The translations under genes were made by a program, and so were the position numbers. 64,000 nt of DNA, from contig NZ_WHOH01000003.1 of assembly GCF_009741735.1 (NCBI RefSeq), positions 682,001-746,000 on the forward strand, read 5' to 3'. The stretch is from Lentibacillus sp. JNUCC-1. Lineage in GTDB: Bacteria > Bacillota > Bacilli > Bacillales > Amphibacillaceae. Under the pieces are notes generated by a model. That model was not told the origin of the DNA. It saw only the letters and a program-made list of their open reading frames with translations, and did not search any database. Every line of letters starts with the position of its first letter. Within the stretch, counting starts at the first letter, position 1. Below, piece after piece: positions 50,549 to 59,603 of this stretch.

Positions 50549-50565
50549 CCTGAAGGAGTATTTTT

Positions 50566-51378
50566 ATGAATGTTGATGCATTAGCAAAAAAGCATAAAAA
50601 AATGTTCGAACAATACAGCTTCAATGCCGGTGGATGCAAGGTTAACGGTGATGAATTTTATTTGGTGAACTATAAAAGGTGGCATAAACTAACAGGGTGT
50701 GCCGTGGTATCACCACAGCAACCTTCAGAGCAAAAATCATATATGGAGGCGTTCTACCTACTAAACAATTATGCGCAGTACGCCTCCTTACTGCTCATTC
50801 ATGGTGAATTTCGAGCGAACATAAACATGACGTCTTTCGAGAGAGTGAATGCGTTTATAGACACGATAAGTTCTATGAACAAAGAAGTCTCTCAAAAAGA
50901 TGAGGAAATAATCATGAATTGTAAAGCTGCTACTGAAAGTATATTGAGACTGCAACAGGAGCTTGTAGATCAATACACCCCTTTTCAAGAGAAAAATGAA
51001 CACATCTTTAATGGTAATAAGCCGTTTATTACGAAAGATGATGTTAAAGAAGCGCTAGAACTCATCGCTGAGGTTGAATACATTCAATATCAACAACTGT
51101 TATTGCAATATAGGACTATTGATGATTTTAAAAAACTTTATAAGATATGCAAAACAGATGATGAGATGCGCCGTTATATGAATGCAGAAGTGAAAACTTA
51201 CATCAATGAATTCATTAGCAGTAAGGAAAACTTAAAGAAAAACATAAAAAACGTCACTTACCAAAAAGATATGGATCAACTTGACCGGGAACAATTTAAA
51301 GAGTTGATTAAAGCTGAAACTGTGAAGAATGTAGAAAAGGTTAATGCTGAGTCTTTGAAGGGATTGAGATTTCCTTGA
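50566..51378 (+). CDS. RYP-family protein 2
   Basis: This 270-residue paralog of the family starts MNVDALAKKHKKMFEQYSF, with KVNGDEFYLVNYKRWHKLTGCAVVS, cited for its FYLVNYKRWHKLTGCAVVS part shared with copy 1. It has YIQYQQLLLQ and ends GLRFP. It closes the first cassette. ATG after AAGGAG. Soluble, charged, no known domain. Confidence 0.65.
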   Translation: MNVDALAKKHKKMFEQYSFNAGGCKVNGDEFYLVNYKRWHKLTGCAVVSPQQPSEQKSYMEAFYLLNNYAQYASLLLIHGEFRANINMTSFERVNAFIDTISSMNKEVSQKDEEIIMNCKAATESILRLQQELVDQYTPFQEKNEHIFNGNKPFITKDDVKEALELIAEVEYIQYQQLLLQYRTIDDFKKLYKICKTDDEMRRYMNAEVKTYINEFISSKENLKKNIKNVTYQKDMDQLDREQFKELIKAETVKNVEKVNAESLKGLRFP

Positions 51379-51417
51379 AATTAAAAGGATTAATAATATA
51401 GCAAATAAAAGGAGGGG

Positions 51418-52845
51418 TTGGCAATTAAATCATGCATTAAAGGTTTCTTAGTTTCATTAGCAGTGCTTTTCATAGTATTTCAACCTGTCATGGTTCCTGT
51501 TTCTCATGCGGTGGAGTCTTGGACAGGAGATCCATGGAAAGGTGACTCCTGGGAAGGTGATTCCTGGGATGGCAGTAATTTTAAATGGGAAGGTGATTCA
51601 TGGTCAGAAGATGGCTGGACCGGAGATGCCACTGAAGGAACTGAGGCTGCCAATGGCGAAGGGTGGAACGGGCAAAAATGGGAGAGTCAGCCATGGTACA
51701 TGCGTGGCTGGAATGGCGGTAATGGTTTTACTGGCGATTCCTGGCAGGAAAATGGTTGGAATAGTGATGGCAGTCACACTGGTGATAATTGGAGTTATCC
51801 GGGCTGGGCAGGAGCTGCTTCAAAAGGAGATGGCTGGAACGAATCGGGTTTTCAAGGAAGTAATCCCTGGAATCAAAATGGATATCAGGGCGGTGATCCA
51901 TGGTCTGAAGGTGGATATGCCGGAGATCCATTTTCGAATCAGGGTTTCGCTGGAGCCGGTTATAGCGGAGGCGCCTGGCAAGAAGCGGGAAGCAGTGGAG
52001 CAGGCGCATTTAGTGGACCTGACGGATATACACCTCCAGAGCGCTTTTATGATTCAAACGAATTTAAGGAAACGAAATTTGTTACAGATAAACTCATAAC
52101 AGGCACGGCAAATTTTGTTCATGAAGGTTTAAATGACGGCTTTTCGTCTGAAAAGACTGGCTTGCATTTAACTGACCTGTTTGTAAGTGGCGCTAAGTTG
52201 CAGACCGGAGATCACTGGGCATATGATATGTATGATATGACGTCAACTGCCAAAGATGGTTATGACAAAGTATCGAAATTGGAAAGCCTGCGAAAAGCAG
52301 AAGTGGTAAGAGAGATCACCACAAGAAGCGCGTTTAGAGCTAACCAAATTTCTAATACATCCAAGGTACAGCAATATGCTTCGATTATTAAAGATTCTGC
52401 AGGCCAAGTATCTAGGAATATGGATATATCCAACGTATCTGGTACTTGGAGTAAAATGGGCGCCCTATCCAAGTTTAATTTTGTGACCTCAGGTGTGAAT
52501 GCGGGCATTTCGGCTTATAAGACAGGTGCGAGTTTTTCGGATGCAGTAAATACATTTAATAGTGATGCTACCGGGACCGAAAAAACAGTTGCTGCCGCAA
52601 AAGTTGGAACCAATTTTGGTGAGACATTGATGAGTGCTGGTGGCGTCGCCGCAGCTGTACCTGGAGGTCAAGCAGTTGGGGCAGGGCTTGCAGCTGCCGG
52701 AGCCGGAGTTTTTGTTGTTTCTAAAGGTGTTGAACTGGTTGCGAAAAACAAGGAAAAGATTGCAGCTACAGCTAAAAAAGCTACAGACACAGTGAAAAAA
52801 GCGGCTAGTAAAGGCTGGAAAAAAGTTAAAGGATGGTTTTCATAA
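51418..52845 (+). CDS. Secreted Trp-Gly repeat protein B (candidate pore-type effector)
   Basis: This roughly 475-residue protein has a signal peptide (KGFLVSLAVLFIVFQPVMV...HA), then about six strict W-x-G-D-x pentads (SWTGDPWKGDSWEGDSWDGS) and looser Trp/Gly repeats to about residue 200. The second half is homologous to protein A: FKETKFVTDKLITGTANFV, then SDATGTEKTVAAAKVG, an Ala/Gly-rich hydrophobic hairpin (GVAAAVPGGQAVGAGLAAAG) and a cationic end (KKAASKGWKKVKGWFS). TTG 51418 lies only 0-2 bases after AAGGAGGGG; an ATT at 51424 would be better spaced. Function inferred as for protein A. Confidence 0.7.
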   Translation: MAIKSCIKGFLVSLAVLFIVFQPVMVPVSHAVESWTGDPWKGDSWEGDSWDGSNFKWEGDSWSEDGWTGDATEGTEAANGEGWNGQKWESQPWYMRGWNGGNGFTGDSWQENGWNSDGSHTGDNWSYPGWAGAASKGDGWNESGFQGSNPWNQNGYQGGDPWSEGGYAGDPFSNQGFAGAGYSGGAWQEAGSSGAGAFSGPDGYTPPERFYDSNEFKETKFVTDKLITGTANFVHEGLNDGFSSEKTGLHLTDLFVSGAKLQTGDHWAYDMYDMTSTAKDGYDKVSKLESLRKAEVVREITTRSAFRANQISNTSKVQQYASIIKDSAGQVSRNMDISNVSGTWSKMGALSKFNFVTSGVNAGISAYKTGASFSDAVNTFNSDATGTEKTVAAAKVGTNFGETLMSAGGVAAAVPGGQAVGAGLAAAGAGVFVVSKGVELVAKNKEKIAATAKKATDTVKKAASKGWKKVKGWFS

Positions 52846-52858
52846 TTAACGATTAAAT

Positions 52859-52886
52859 AAGGGTGGGAAGCTTTCTACCACCCTTT
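52859..52886 (+). terminator. Hairpin between protein B and RYP protein 3
   Basis: AAGGGTGG pairs with CCACCCTT around an 11-base loop, followed by TAAAT. A weak terminator or attenuator inside the cassette. Confidence 0.5.
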
Positions 52887-52917
52887 AAATAAATTGAGTT
52901 TTTGAGGTGAAAAGAAA

Positions 52918-53736
52918 TTGCTAAACGCACTGGAACAAGAGCAACTGCTGGAGCTCGGAAAAAAACATCAAAAAATGCTTGAATCAACTTCAATCAATGC
53001 TGTTGGCTACAAAACAGATAACAATGTATATTATTTGGCATTTTATCAAAGTAAATTTACCAATTCGCTGAAGGGCTGCGCAATAATACCTTTTAATTCC
53101 GACAATGCAAATGCCCCTCAGTCCATTCTTGAAAACTTAATGTACTTTTCAGTAAGCAGTAATGGTGCGTTAAGTATTGAGAAGAGAGCTAAGCAAGATA
53201 TATCTGTATGGGAGGAAATCCACGCTTTTTTGAAATGGGTAATCGATGAATCTTTAGATGGCACATTTAGAGATTCGTATACAAATGCATACAAGGCAAT
53301 GGAGCAAATGATAGAATTCCAGAAAGATATGGTACAGTTGCATGAAGAAGTGACGGCATTGGACCAGAACATTGAACAAGATGGATATTTCACAGAGGAA
53401 TCCATTAATACTATGGTGCAATCCGTTATCAAGGCCGACTTGATTCAATATCGTCAGTTCTCCTGGCACTATGAAAATTGTATAGCTTTTGACAAAGTAT
53501 ACGATCATGTTCAACAAGAAAACCTTGCTAAAGATCACATTGATATACGCTTATTACACGAAATGACTTCTGAAAAAGCACAAATGGATTTAAGAGATTC
53601 CTTAGAGCGACTGGAAAAAGGAGAAAGTGTAAAGGGAATGTCAGATGAAGAAATATATGATACTTGGATGAAATCATATGAACAGGATCTTGACAATGAA
53701 GTATCTAAAATGAAAAAAATTATGCGCTTCCCGTAA
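52918..53736 (+). CDS. RYP-family protein 3
   Basis: This 272-residue divergent member starts MLNALEQEQLLELGKKHQKMLESTSINAVGYK, cited for LLELGKKHQKMLESTSINA. Later DLIQYRQFSWHYENCIAFD corresponds to the IQYxQFKDRYxYRxDFD motif of copies 4-7. It ends IMRFP. TTG start after GAGGTGA. It is intermediate between copies 1-2 and 4-7. Soluble. Confidence 0.65.
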   Translation: MLNALEQEQLLELGKKHQKMLESTSINAVGYKTDNNVYYLAFYQSKFTNSLKGCAIIPFNSDNANAPQSILENLMYFSVSSNGALSIEKRAKQDISVWEEIHAFLKWVIDESLDGTFRDSYTNAYKAMEQMIEFQKDMVQLHEEVTALDQNIEQDGYFTEESINTMVQSVIKADLIQYRQFSWHYENCIAFDKVYDHVQQENLAKDHIDIRLLHEMTSEKAQMDLRDSLERLEKGESVKGMSDEEIYDTWMKSYEQDLDNEVSKMKKIMRFP

Positions 53737-53749
53737 AGAGGAGTTACTT

Positions 53750-54457
53750 ATGAGAAATCCACTGAAATACACATGGCATTTATACACGAGTCAATTTGAG
53801 AAAATTTTATTGTTAATGGTGCTCACAACACTGCCTTTATTATTGCTTCATTCTTATACAACCAATTATATATACGCAATTACACCCACCATTAATCCAG
53901 TCTATTCGGTTGCTGATATATATTACGCATTAATAACGATTTTGCTATTCATAATCGCACAGACGCCATACGTAAGGTTTGTATTTAATGAGTACATTGG
54001 GAAGGAACCTAATTTAGGTAACACCTTTTATGTATTCTTAGTCAATGGCTTTACTGTTTTTGTATTTGCGCTGTTAGCTGCATTGGTTTCCACCATAGGT
54101 TTTACGCTGTTTGTATTGCCGGGGCTAGCTGTACTTGCATTATTATTTCCAGTCCCATACATCAGTATGTTTGACGAAAAATCAACATGGAAGTCATTTA
54201 AAGAAGGTATACGAATTGGAAAGAAGCATTTTTGGAAACTTCTCCTTGTTCTTTTAGTCACAGGGCTACTGGAAGGTATTTTTGGTGTTGTTGTTGTGGC
54301 TCAAATCTTTAAAATAACCAATTCATTCGCTGCTCAGATTTTAACCCAAATGACTTTAAATTTACTTATCTTCCCTTTTGTGGTTATGTATATTACCTCT
54401 CTAATTATTAAATGGAGAGAATCTCAAGAAGTTCTCGAAATGCATGGTGAATCATAA
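53750..54457 (+). CDS. Membrane protein 2 of the cassette
   Basis: This 235-residue paralog of 49832-50548 is very similar along its length (shared TTLPLLLLHS, NYIYAITP, SVADIYYALIT, FTVFVFA, GKKHFWKLL). About six helices. ATG after AGAGGAG. Function unknown. Its close likeness to protein 1 and identical position show that a four-gene unit was duplicated. Confidence 0.7.
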   Translation: MRNPLKYTWHLYTSQFEKILLLMVLTTLPLLLLHSYTTNYIYAITPTINPVYSVADIYYALITILLFIIAQTPYVRFVFNEYIGKEPNLGNTFYVFLVNGFTVFVFALLAALVSTIGFTLFVLPGLAVLALLFPVPYISMFDEKSTWKSFKEGIRIGKKHFWKLLLVLLVTGLLEGIFGVVVVAQIFKITNSFAAQILTQMTLNLLIFPFVVMYITSLIIKWRESQEVLEMHGES

Positions 54458-54487
54458 GCGCTGCTTAAGCTATTGGGGGGCAACACA

Positions 54488-55309
54488 TTGAACGAAAAAG
54501 GGGAAAAACAATTATTAAAGCTTGGAAAAAAACATGCTAAATTTCTCGAAGACACATCAGTAAATCGGGAACCTTATGTAATTAATAATCATCGTTATTA
54601 TTTGGTTACTTATCAAGGCCTTTTTAGCAGCACAGATAAAGGTAATGCCATCATTTCTCCCGATACGAACAATCGTGAGGAAGCAGAAATCGCACTTTAT
54701 TTTTTAGCAGGCTTTTCAATTTCCTGGAATAACGTGGCTCAAAGTGTGGGTGAGCGTGCCCAAGTTGACTTCTCCATCTTAGAAGAAGTAGAGCATTATT
54801 TAAAAACAGTGTTGAACTCCGGAGTGCTTAGTGATAATGACCAGACCATATATGATAGATCACTAAGTATTATACAAAACATGCTCACATTACAGGAAGA
54901 AATGAAACAACTATGGAAGGAGGCTCAAAAATTAGAGGTTGCTATTCAAGAAAAAAAAGCTATCTCAGATTCGGATGTTGATCAATTATTGTTGATGAAT
55001 GTTCAGGGTGGATGGATCCAATATGTGCAGTTTAAAGATCGCTATACCTATAGGCAGGACTTTGATGTGATTCATGCAAATCACAGTAGACCTGAAATAC
55101 AGCAGTTTGAACGTTTTTCAGACCCACGGACATTAGAAAATATGACAAGTGAAGCGGCAGCAGATCAGCTTAAGGGTGCCATACAACGTCTCACGGAACA
55201 TCACCATCCTATGGATAAGGATGAATATATTAATCATTTTTACTCAGTTACCAAAGAAAGATTGATAGAGCGGGTAGAACAAATGAAAAAAACATTACGC
55301 CATCCATAG
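54488..55309 (+). CDS. RYP-family protein 4
   Basis: This 273-residue member starts MNEKGEKQLLKLGKKHAKFL. The shared core is seen as RAQVDFSILEEVEHYLKTV, LQEEMKQLWKEAQKLE, GGWIQYVQFKDRYTYRQDFD and DEYINHFYSVTKERL. It ends LRHP. TTG at 54488, 7 bases after GGGGGG; the in-frame TTG at 54473 lacks a site. It closes the second cassette and heads the run of related copies 5-7. Confidence 0.65.
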   Translation: MNEKGEKQLLKLGKKHAKFLEDTSVNREPYVINNHRYYLVTYQGLFSSTDKGNAIISPDTNNREEAEIALYFLAGFSISWNNVAQSVGERAQVDFSILEEVEHYLKTVLNSGVLSDNDQTIYDRSLSIIQNMLTLQEEMKQLWKEAQKLEVAIQEKKAISDSDVDQLLLMNVQGGWIQYVQFKDRYTYRQDFDVIHANHSRPEIQQFERFSDPRTLENMTSEAAADQLKGAIQRLTEHHHPMDKDEYINHFYSVTKERLIERVEQMKKTLRHP

Positions 55310-55342
55310 AAGGTGATAAATTAAAGAGGGGAGATGAGATGA

Positions 55343-55840
55343 ATGAGGACATTCATTCAATTATTGTTGCTTGTCTTGTTTATGGGGCTTGCTGCATGCA
55401 GTTCACCAGAAGCAGATGAATTAGCTGACTACCACAATCGCTATGTGGAGGAAGTCAACCCAAAAGCTGACAAAATTGATGAACACTTAAATAAGATTGC
55501 TATGATTGAAGCCATGGATGAAGCTTTAGCTTATCAGAAAGAAAATATTAATCCATTGGTTGAAGATATAATGACTTTCATTCAGCAGCAAGAACCAAAT
55601 TCTGACGTGGTTAAAGAAGTTCATGAAATGAGAGCTGAACAACTGAAGCTTTGGAAAGAAGGCTTTGACCTTAGAACCGAAGCAATGAAAGAAGCAGCTA
55701 ATGAAGCAGCTGAGGCCCAAATTAATAGCCTCGTTGAGCAATCTGATAACAAAATGATAAAGGCTGCTGAATACGCTCAACAAGCCAATGAAAAAATAGC
55801 AAGCTTGGCGGACCAGTATGAATTTGAGCTTAAAGAATGA
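55343..55840 (+). CDS. Small helical lipoprotein 1
   Basis: This 165-residue lipoprotein has the lipobox GLAAC. The mature part is nearly all charged helix: ELADYHNRYVEEVNPKADKI, NINPLVEDIMTFI, VKEVHEMRAEQLKLWKEGF. It is paralogous to lipoprotein 2 at 59604 (ELADYHNSYVETVND; KVMPLVDEIMGYI). Anchored outside the membrane. Function unknown; a surface immunity or assembly role is a guess from context. Confidence 0.7.
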   Translation: MRTFIQLLLLVLFMGLAACSSPEADELADYHNRYVEEVNPKADKIDEHLNKIAMIEAMDEALAYQKENINPLVEDIMTFIQQQEPNSDVVKEVHEMRAEQLKLWKEGFDLRTEAMKEAANEAAEAQINSLVEQSDNKMIKAAEYAQQANEKIASLADQYEFELKE

Positions 55841-55900
55841 CCCCATTTTAGGAAACAACGCAATATATAAAAGACATATCTTTTTGGCTTGGTGATAACG

Positions 55901-56725
55901 ATGAACGAAGCGGAGCAACAAAGACTTCTAGAATTGGGCAAACAACATAAAAAGTTTTACGAGGATGTCTCGATAAATATCGAGGGTTATAAGGTTAATC
56001 ATCGCTTGTTTTTCTTGGCAATGTATATGAATAAATTCAGTGACAATACGAAAGCGTATGCTGTTGTGTCATTTGAAAAGCATAGTTATGAGGAAGCGAT
56101 GGAGGCCATGTATCCGTTAACTTCATATTTCGTAACATGGAATAATGTATTAGATTCAATTAAACATAGGGCTCAAGTTGATTTTTCGATTCTTGAGGAA
56201 GTAAGAGACTACCTTAAGCGAATAGTTAACGCTCAAGTCTCTGGAATAGATATTTCTGTATATGAGCGATCCTTACGTATCATCCAAAGTATGCTTGATC
56301 TTCAAGAAGAGATGAAGCAACTGTGGCAAGAAGCTGATAAGATGGACAAAAACATACGGGAGAAGGTTTTTTTTGATGATCAGGAGATTGAGCAATTGAT
56401 TATGTATAACCTTAAGGGCAATTGGATCCAATATGCTCAGTTCAAGGATCGTTATGATTATTGCGATGATTTTGATGTCATATACGATAATCGCAATATA
56501 CCTGAAGTAAAGAAGCATGAAAGTTTCACTAATAAAAAGACACTGTTTAATATGAGAAGTAATATCGCTGCTGATCAATTAAAAAAATCAATTGATCGTT
56601 TGACAGAAGGCAAGGCTCCAATGGATTATGAAACGTATATGGAGCATTTTTATGTAGTCTACAAAGAACGGCTGGTGGAAAGTTACGAAAGAGATAAGAA
56701 GATGTTGCGCTATCCTTTAAGCTAA
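55901..56725 (+). CDS. RYP-family protein 5
   Basis: This roughly 274-residue member starts MNEAEQQRLLELGKQHKKFY. It is very close to copy 6, including NRNIPEVKKHESFTNKKTLF, NMRSNIAADQLKKSIDRLTE and GKAPMDYETYMEHFYVVYKE. The start at 55901 is favoured by alignment with the other copies. The run 4-7 looks like repeated tandem duplication. Confidence 0.68.
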   Translation: MNEAEQQRLLELGKQHKKFYEDVSINIEGYKVNHRLFFLAMYMNKFSDNTKAYAVVSFEKHSYEEAMEAMYPLTSYFVTWNNVLDSIKHRAQVDFSILEEVRDYLKRIVNAQVSGIDISVYERSLRIIQSMLDLQEEMKQLWQEADKMDKNIREKVFFDDQEIEQLIMYNLKGNWIQYAQFKDRYDYCDDFDVIYDNRNIPEVKKHESFTNKKTLFNMRSNIAADQLKKSIDRLTEGKAPMDYETYMEHFYVVYKERLVESYERDKKMLRYPLS

Positions 56726-56777
56726 CGCTTGGTGATATATGTTTAAACACCAGATGATTGAAGTGAGGTGGTGAGGG

Positions 56778-57596
56778 TTGAATGAAACGGATCAGCAAAG
56801 ACTCCATGAATTAGGTAAAAAACATAAGAAGTTCCTTGAAGACTACACGATTAATATCGATGGTTATAAGGTGAATAACCACCTGTTTTTCCTAGCTATG
56901 TATATGAGTAAATTCAGCGAGAATCCAAAAGCATATGCTGTTTTTTCACTTGAGCATCATAACCGTGAAGAAGCAAAGGAAGCTTTTTATCCTCTATTTT
57001 TTTACTTTTCAACTTGGAACATTATTTTAGAGGTGGTTCAGCATAGAGCTCAAGTTACTTTTTCGATACTTGAAGAGGTAAGAGATTACCTTGCACGTAT
57101 TGTTAATGCTCGACTCTCCGCAGTAGATATGACTGTATACGAGAGATCATTAAATATTTTACAAAATATGCTTGATTTGCAAGAAGAGATGAAACACCTG
57201 TGGCAAAGCGCAGATCAAATGGACAAACAAATAACTGAAAAAGGCTATGTTGATGACCAGGAAATTGAACAATTAATTTTATATCATATTAAAGGTCATT
57301 GGATCCAATATGCGCAATTTAAGGACCGTTACACTTATCGCAAAGACTTTGATGTCATTTATGATAATCGGAATATACCCGAAGTAAAAAAGCATGAAAA
57401 GTTTACTAGAAAAAAGACGCTTTACAATATGAGAAGCAACATTGCTGCTGATCAATTAAAAAAATCAATTGCTCATTTGACAGAAGGAAAGGCTCCAATG
57501 GATTATGAAACATTTATGGATCATTTTTACGACGTTTACAAAGAACGTGTTCAACAACAGTTCGAAAAAGTTAAGCCGATGTTACGTTATCCATAA
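56778..57596 (+). CDS. RYP-family protein 6
   Basis: This 272-residue member starts MNETDQQRLHELGKKHKKFL, nearly the same as copy 5 (shared NRNIPEVKKHEKFTRKKTLY and GKAPMDYETFMDHFYDVYKE). TTG start after GAGGTGGTGAGGG. No signal or membrane segment. Confidence 0.68.
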   Translation: MNETDQQRLHELGKKHKKFLEDYTINIDGYKVNNHLFFLAMYMSKFSENPKAYAVFSLEHHNREEAKEAFYPLFFYFSTWNIILEVVQHRAQVTFSILEEVRDYLARIVNARLSAVDMTVYERSLNILQNMLDLQEEMKHLWQSADQMDKQITEKGYVDDQEIEQLILYHIKGHWIQYAQFKDRYTYRKDFDVIYDNRNIPEVKKHEKFTRKKTLYNMRSNIAADQLKKSIAHLTEGKAPMDYETFMDHFYDVYKERVQQQFEKVKPMLRYP

Positions 57597-57635
57597 GGTA
57601 AATGAACTGTTTATGGGGAGATTTGGTGATAAGTG

Positions 57636-58454
57636 ATGAATAAATCTGAACAACAAAGACTTCTAGCGTTGGGCAAAAAACATAAAAAGTTTTTCGAGGA
57701 CGTTTCCATAAATTTGGATGGGTACAAGGTGAGTGGTCGATTATTCTACTTAGCACGGTATACTGGTAAATTCAGGACAAAATCCAAAGGTGATGCGGTT
57801 ATTTCGCTTGAAAAACATACACCTGAGGAAGCACAACGCGCTCTGTTACCGTTAGTATCATACTTTATTACTTGGAATAACATTTCGGACTCGATAGGTG
57901 AAAGAGCTCAGGTCGATTTTTCTATACTTGAAGAGGTTAGAGATTATTTAGAACGAATTGTAAATGCTGATATCGCAACAATTGATATTCCTGTTTATAA
58001 ACGATCGCTTTCCGTCATTCAATCCATGCTTGATCTGCAGAAGAACATGAAGCAGTTGTGGCAGGAGGCTTCTCAATTTGATAAACACGTTAAAGAAAAA
58101 GACTACTTTACCGATTCAGAGATTGATCAGTTGATTATGTATAACATTGAGGGTGGCTGGATCCAATATGCACAATTAAAAGATCGGTATCAACATCGTC
58201 GGGATTTTGATGTCGTATATGCCAATAGGGATAAACCTGATATAAAAAAATATGATAGATTTTCAGATAAGCATACTTTATACAACATGACGAGTGACTG
58301 TGCTGCTGAACAATTAAGACAAAACATTGATCAGATGACAGATGGCAAGGCACCAATGGATTATGACACATATATTGATTACTTTTACAACGTATATAAA
58401 GAAAGATTGAAGGAACGGGTTGAAACCCTGAAGAAAACGTTGCGTTATCCTTAA
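57636..58454 (+). CDS. RYP-family protein 7
   Basis: This 272-residue last copy starts MNKSEQQRLLALGKKHKKFF. The core is RAQVDFSILEEVRDYLERIV, GGWIQYAQLKDRYQHRRDFD and GKAPMDYDTYIDYFYNVYKE, and it ends KKTLRYP. It ends 27 bases before the tadE-like start, so the cargo joins the pilus genes without a terminator. Confidence 0.68.
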   Translation: MNKSEQQRLLALGKKHKKFFEDVSINLDGYKVSGRLFYLARYTGKFRTKSKGDAVISLEKHTPEEAQRALLPLVSYFITWNNISDSIGERAQVDFSILEEVRDYLERIVNADIATIDIPVYKRSLSVIQSMLDLQKNMKQLWQEASQFDKHVKEKDYFTDSEIDQLIMYNIEGGWIQYAQLKDRYQHRRDFDVVYANRDKPDIKKYDRFSDKHTLYNMTSDCAAEQLRQNIDQMTDGKAPMDYDTYIDYFYNVYKERLKERVETLKKTLRYP

Positions 58455-58481
58455 GACAGAAGATCAAGGAGGGTGGTTGAC

Positions 58482-58877
58482 GTGGAGAAGTTTTCTTGGA
58501 TGAGGCGAAATGAAGAGGGCAGTGCGACCATTGAATTTCTGGGTATCGTACCAATAGTATTGATTGTCATGATGGTTGTTGTGCAATTTGTCGTTGGAAT
58601 CCATGGGGTGATTGTAGCTCAGTCGGCGGTAAACGAATATGCGGATGTTTATTCCGTGACAGGGGACAGTGGCGAGGCCGGGGCAACCGCGCAAAAAATA
58701 TTGGATACGACCAGTTATGTGTCTGGTAATGTTGCGGTATCCCAGGTGAATGACAAATATTTTACAGCAGATATTGATGTAGATATCAGTTTAATATTCT
58801 TACCGAAAAAGCTGCGTAATGGTTATATTCCGGATATTTCATATAGCACGTCAACATCAGGCAGGGTGATTGAATGA
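58482..58877 (+). CDS. tadE: TadE-like pseudopilin
   Basis: This roughly 131-residue protein has the prepilin-like junction RRNEEGSATIEFLG (cleavage after Gly, Glu at +5), one hydrophobic helix (IVPIVLIVMMVVVQFVVGI) and a small outer domain. TadE-type minor pilins complete the Flp pilus. GTG 58482 follows AAGGAGGG. It overlaps the next gene by 4 bases. Confidence 0.85.
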   Translation: MEKFSWMRRNEEGSATIEFLGIVPIVLIVMMVVVQFVVGIHGVIVAQSAVNEYADVYSVTGDSGEAGATAQKILDTTSYVSGNVAVSQVNDKYFTADIDVDISLIFLPKKLRNGYIPDISYSTSTSGRVIE

Positions 58878-59590
58878 TACAGCGTTGTAAGAAGCTATTA
58901 AACAATGAAAATGGGAACACGATGTTGTTTGTGATGGGCGCCGTTGGTTTGTTGATGCTTTTATTTGTATTTGTTTTTAATATGGGCTCAGCTTTTGTGA
59001 CGAAAGAAAAATCAGCAGCAACAGCGAGCCAGGCAAGTCTTGCTGCGACAAGTGCCTTTTATGAAGATTTAAGAGATGCGCTTACTGGAGAGGTCTTTCC
59101 ACTTGGTGAACCTGATGACGAAGATGGTGGCGGCGAATCTGAAGAAGGTGGGGACGATCCAGATGATGAATCGAGTGAAGAAGAATGGGATTTTGATGAA
59201 GAAATAACGGAGGCAAAAGAAAACAATCCAATTGGAAGCTTAAACCCGAATGAGTGGGAGATAGAAATTTTGGAACAGGTTGTACAAAGTGGATTGGACA
59301 CGCCAATTCTTGGTGAGCTGTTAGAAGCGTATTTACAATCCAGCATGTCTTCTGAGAAGGTCGTCAATGCTGCGCGGCAGGCCGTTCTAAAAAATGGCGG
59401 CAAATTGGACGGTGCGATGTTAAAAGTGGAAGATGACCGGTTTAAAGTGAAAGCAGCGAATGAATTTGAATCAACATCATTTGATGGTTTTATGCAGGGA
59501 ATTAAACAGAAACTATATAAGGATTCAGCTGGTCCTACTGGGGAATTGATTGAAACGTTGTGGACAGGTGACTCCACTTATGATTTATAA
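58874..59590 (+). CDS. TadF/TadG-like pilus assembly protein
   Basis: This 238-residue protein has NNENGNTMLFVMGAVGLLMLLFVFVFNMG at the start (cited for its GNTMLFVMGAVGLL part), resembling the N-terminal region of TadE/F/G proteins, then an outer domain with a highly acidic Asp/Glu/Gly stretch (about residues 75-105). It is translationally coupled to the tadE-like gene. Precise family uncertain. Confidence 0.72.
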   Translation: MIQRCKKLLNNENGNTMLFVMGAVGLLMLLFVFVFNMGSAFVTKEKSAATASQASLAATSAFYEDLRDALTGEVFPLGEPDDEDGGGESEEGGDDPDDESSEEEWDFDEEITEAKENNPIGSLNPNEWEIEILEQVVQSGLDTPILGELLEAYLQSSMSSEKVVNAARQAVLKNGGKLDGAMLKVEDDRFKVKAANEFESTSFDGFMQGIKQKLYKDSAGPTGELIETLWTGDSTYDL

Positions 59591-59603
59591 GGAGAGAAAA
59601 TAC

